In this document: piece after piece, positions 63,401 through 64,000 of the stretch
Position numbering within the stretch: the first letter of the stretch is position 1
Layout of the letters: each line of letters begins with the position of its first letter
Source of the DNA: Shewanella sp. 10N.286.48.A6
GTDB taxonomy: Bacteria; Pseudomonadota; Gammaproteobacteria; Enterobacterales; Shewanellaceae
Direction: 5' to 3'
Assembly (NCBI RefSeq): GCF_002873135.1
Contig: NZ_MCVI01000072.1
Span: forward strand, 62,001 to 126,000
DNA length: 64,000 nucleotides
The notes under the pieces: generated by a model
The model's input: the letters and a program-made list of their open reading frames with translations, nothing else
Told to the model about the DNA's origin: nothing
Databases searched by the model: none
Translations under genes and position numbers: made by a program

Positions 63401-64000
63401 GTTTGCAGTTCTATATGGGCTAATCGTCTGTGGGCATTAGGATCAAATAACAGACTTAAATGGCTGATAGCGGTCCAATCTTCTACCCCATGCTGCTTGA
63501 GGTTGCGCTCAATTTTTGAGGCAAAGGCTAGCATGTGTTCGATTTGACTGAGGCTCAGTCGGGTTAATGCCGCTTGATAAAAGGGTTTACGCTTATCCCA
63601 AATACGATGTTTAGACCATAAACTATTCAGTTGCTCGCCTTGCTCTACTGCAGATTTTAAACTGAGTAATACATTTAACTCTTTAAACAATGCCCACATT
63701 AGAATTGGCATCGCAGTGCCTTCAGCATTAAGCTGTACCAACATATGCTGGGCATGTTTTTGGTGGTTTCCTAGTAGCGCATCGGTTAACTGAAACACAG
63801 TAAAGCGCGACTGATCTTCAAAATAATCGTTTAAATGATCGCTGTGGATTGGCTTATCAGGGCTGAGTAATTGCAATAATTGCAAGGCTTGCTCAGCAGC
63901 CAACAAATTACCTTCAAACAAGTTAAACAGCATGGCTTTGGCGTCCATCTGTACCTGTAACTTGTAAAAATGAATGCGATTATCTAACCAGCGCTGAAAC
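63397..64000 (-). CDS. holA: DNA polymerase III delta subunit, 5' part cut by window edge
   Basis: C-terminal about 200 residues of the clamp-loader delta subunit. The frame is open from 63948 through the right edge (residues [18 protein letters not shown] continue upstream of the internal ATG at 63948), so the start lies outside the window. [18 protein letters not shown] (about 14-31 of the shown part) is the typical delta EGNLLAA helix. It overlaps nadD by four bases, the conserved holA-nadD order. Confidence 0.9.
   Translation of the reverse strand, partial: FQRWLDNRIHFYKLQVQMDAKAMLFNLFEGNLLAAEQALQLLQLLSPDKPIHSDHLNDYFEDQSRFTVFQLTDALLGNHQKHAQHMLVQLNAEGTAMPILMWALFKELNVLLSLKSAVEQGEQLNSLWSKHRIWDKRKPFYQAALTRLSLSQIEHMLAFASKIERNLKQHGVEDWTAISHLSLLFDPNAHRRLAHIELQT

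Overview
The window looks like a piece of chromosome from a marine gammaproteobacterium, most likely a Shewanella species. This is inferred from three things. The gene set includes AspT/AsdA, a small multiheme cytochrome, PdxY, YghU, a neprilysin-like PepO and many GGDEF proteins. The cell-wall/lipoate block has the order holA-nadD-rsfS-rlmH-mrdA-rodA-mltB-rlpA-dacA-ybeD-lipB-lipA. The DNA is moderately AT-rich with many short hairpin terminators. No rRNA, tRNA, CRISPR array, prophage or intact insertion sequence was seen.

Layout. 1-10311 (+): the end of an exopolysaccharide cluster: phosphomannomutase (cut by the left edge), WcaJ/VpsL-like priming glycosyl-1-phosphate transferase, outer-membrane beta-barrel, short Wza-like export protein, Wzc-like tyrosine kinase, PHP-type phosphatase, a small membrane-anchored VpsP-like protein, an O-antigen ligase/polymerase-like protein and galU. 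The order resembles the Vibrio vps-II operon. 10312-11072: a gene-poor gap with an 8-bp tandem repeat. 11073-14483: aspartate:alanine antiporter and aspartate 4-decarboxylase, a proton-motive decarboxylation pair. 14703-23442: mixed housekeeping and envelope genes (beta-barrel, pdxY, yghU, M13 peptidase, NUDIX, CstA-family transporter). 23750-28394 (-): a GGDEF-EAL protein, then cyanase downstream of a fused PP2C phosphatase/Ser-Thr kinase. 28804-41949: LysR/TDT divergent pair with an unusual 138-bp tandem duplication of the lysR 3' end, penicillin-acylase-like enzyme, DUF2057 protein, sulfotransferase, parvulin, DsbA-like protein, tri-heme cytochrome, SRAP protein, FadE-like acyl-CoA dehydrogenase, small beta-barrel and one of two TM2 proteins. 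41950-51433: second TM2 protein, amidohydrolases, a dicarboxylate-symporter/periplasmic-binding-protein fusion, class 1A dihydroorotate dehydrogenase, SIMPL protein, diguanylate cyclase. 51662-52895: holD-rimI and a small protein. 52966-64000 (-): lipoate, peptidoglycan, ribosome-maturation and NAD genes, ending in holA cut by the right edge.

How genes work together. The first 10 kb makes, polymerises and exports one polysaccharide: PMM and GalU supply activated sugars, the transferase loads the lipid carrier, the kinase/phosphatase pair sets polymerisation, and the short Wza plus beta-barrel probably carry the chain through the outer membrane. The last 11 kb couples elongation of the cell wall (PBP2-RodA), its remodelling (MltB, RlpA, DacA) and lipoylation (LipB, LipA). 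The strongest leads for something little described are the symporter-binding-protein fusion (43955-46165), the cyanase/kinase-phosphatase pair (26182-28394) and the duplicated lysR tail (29221-29560).
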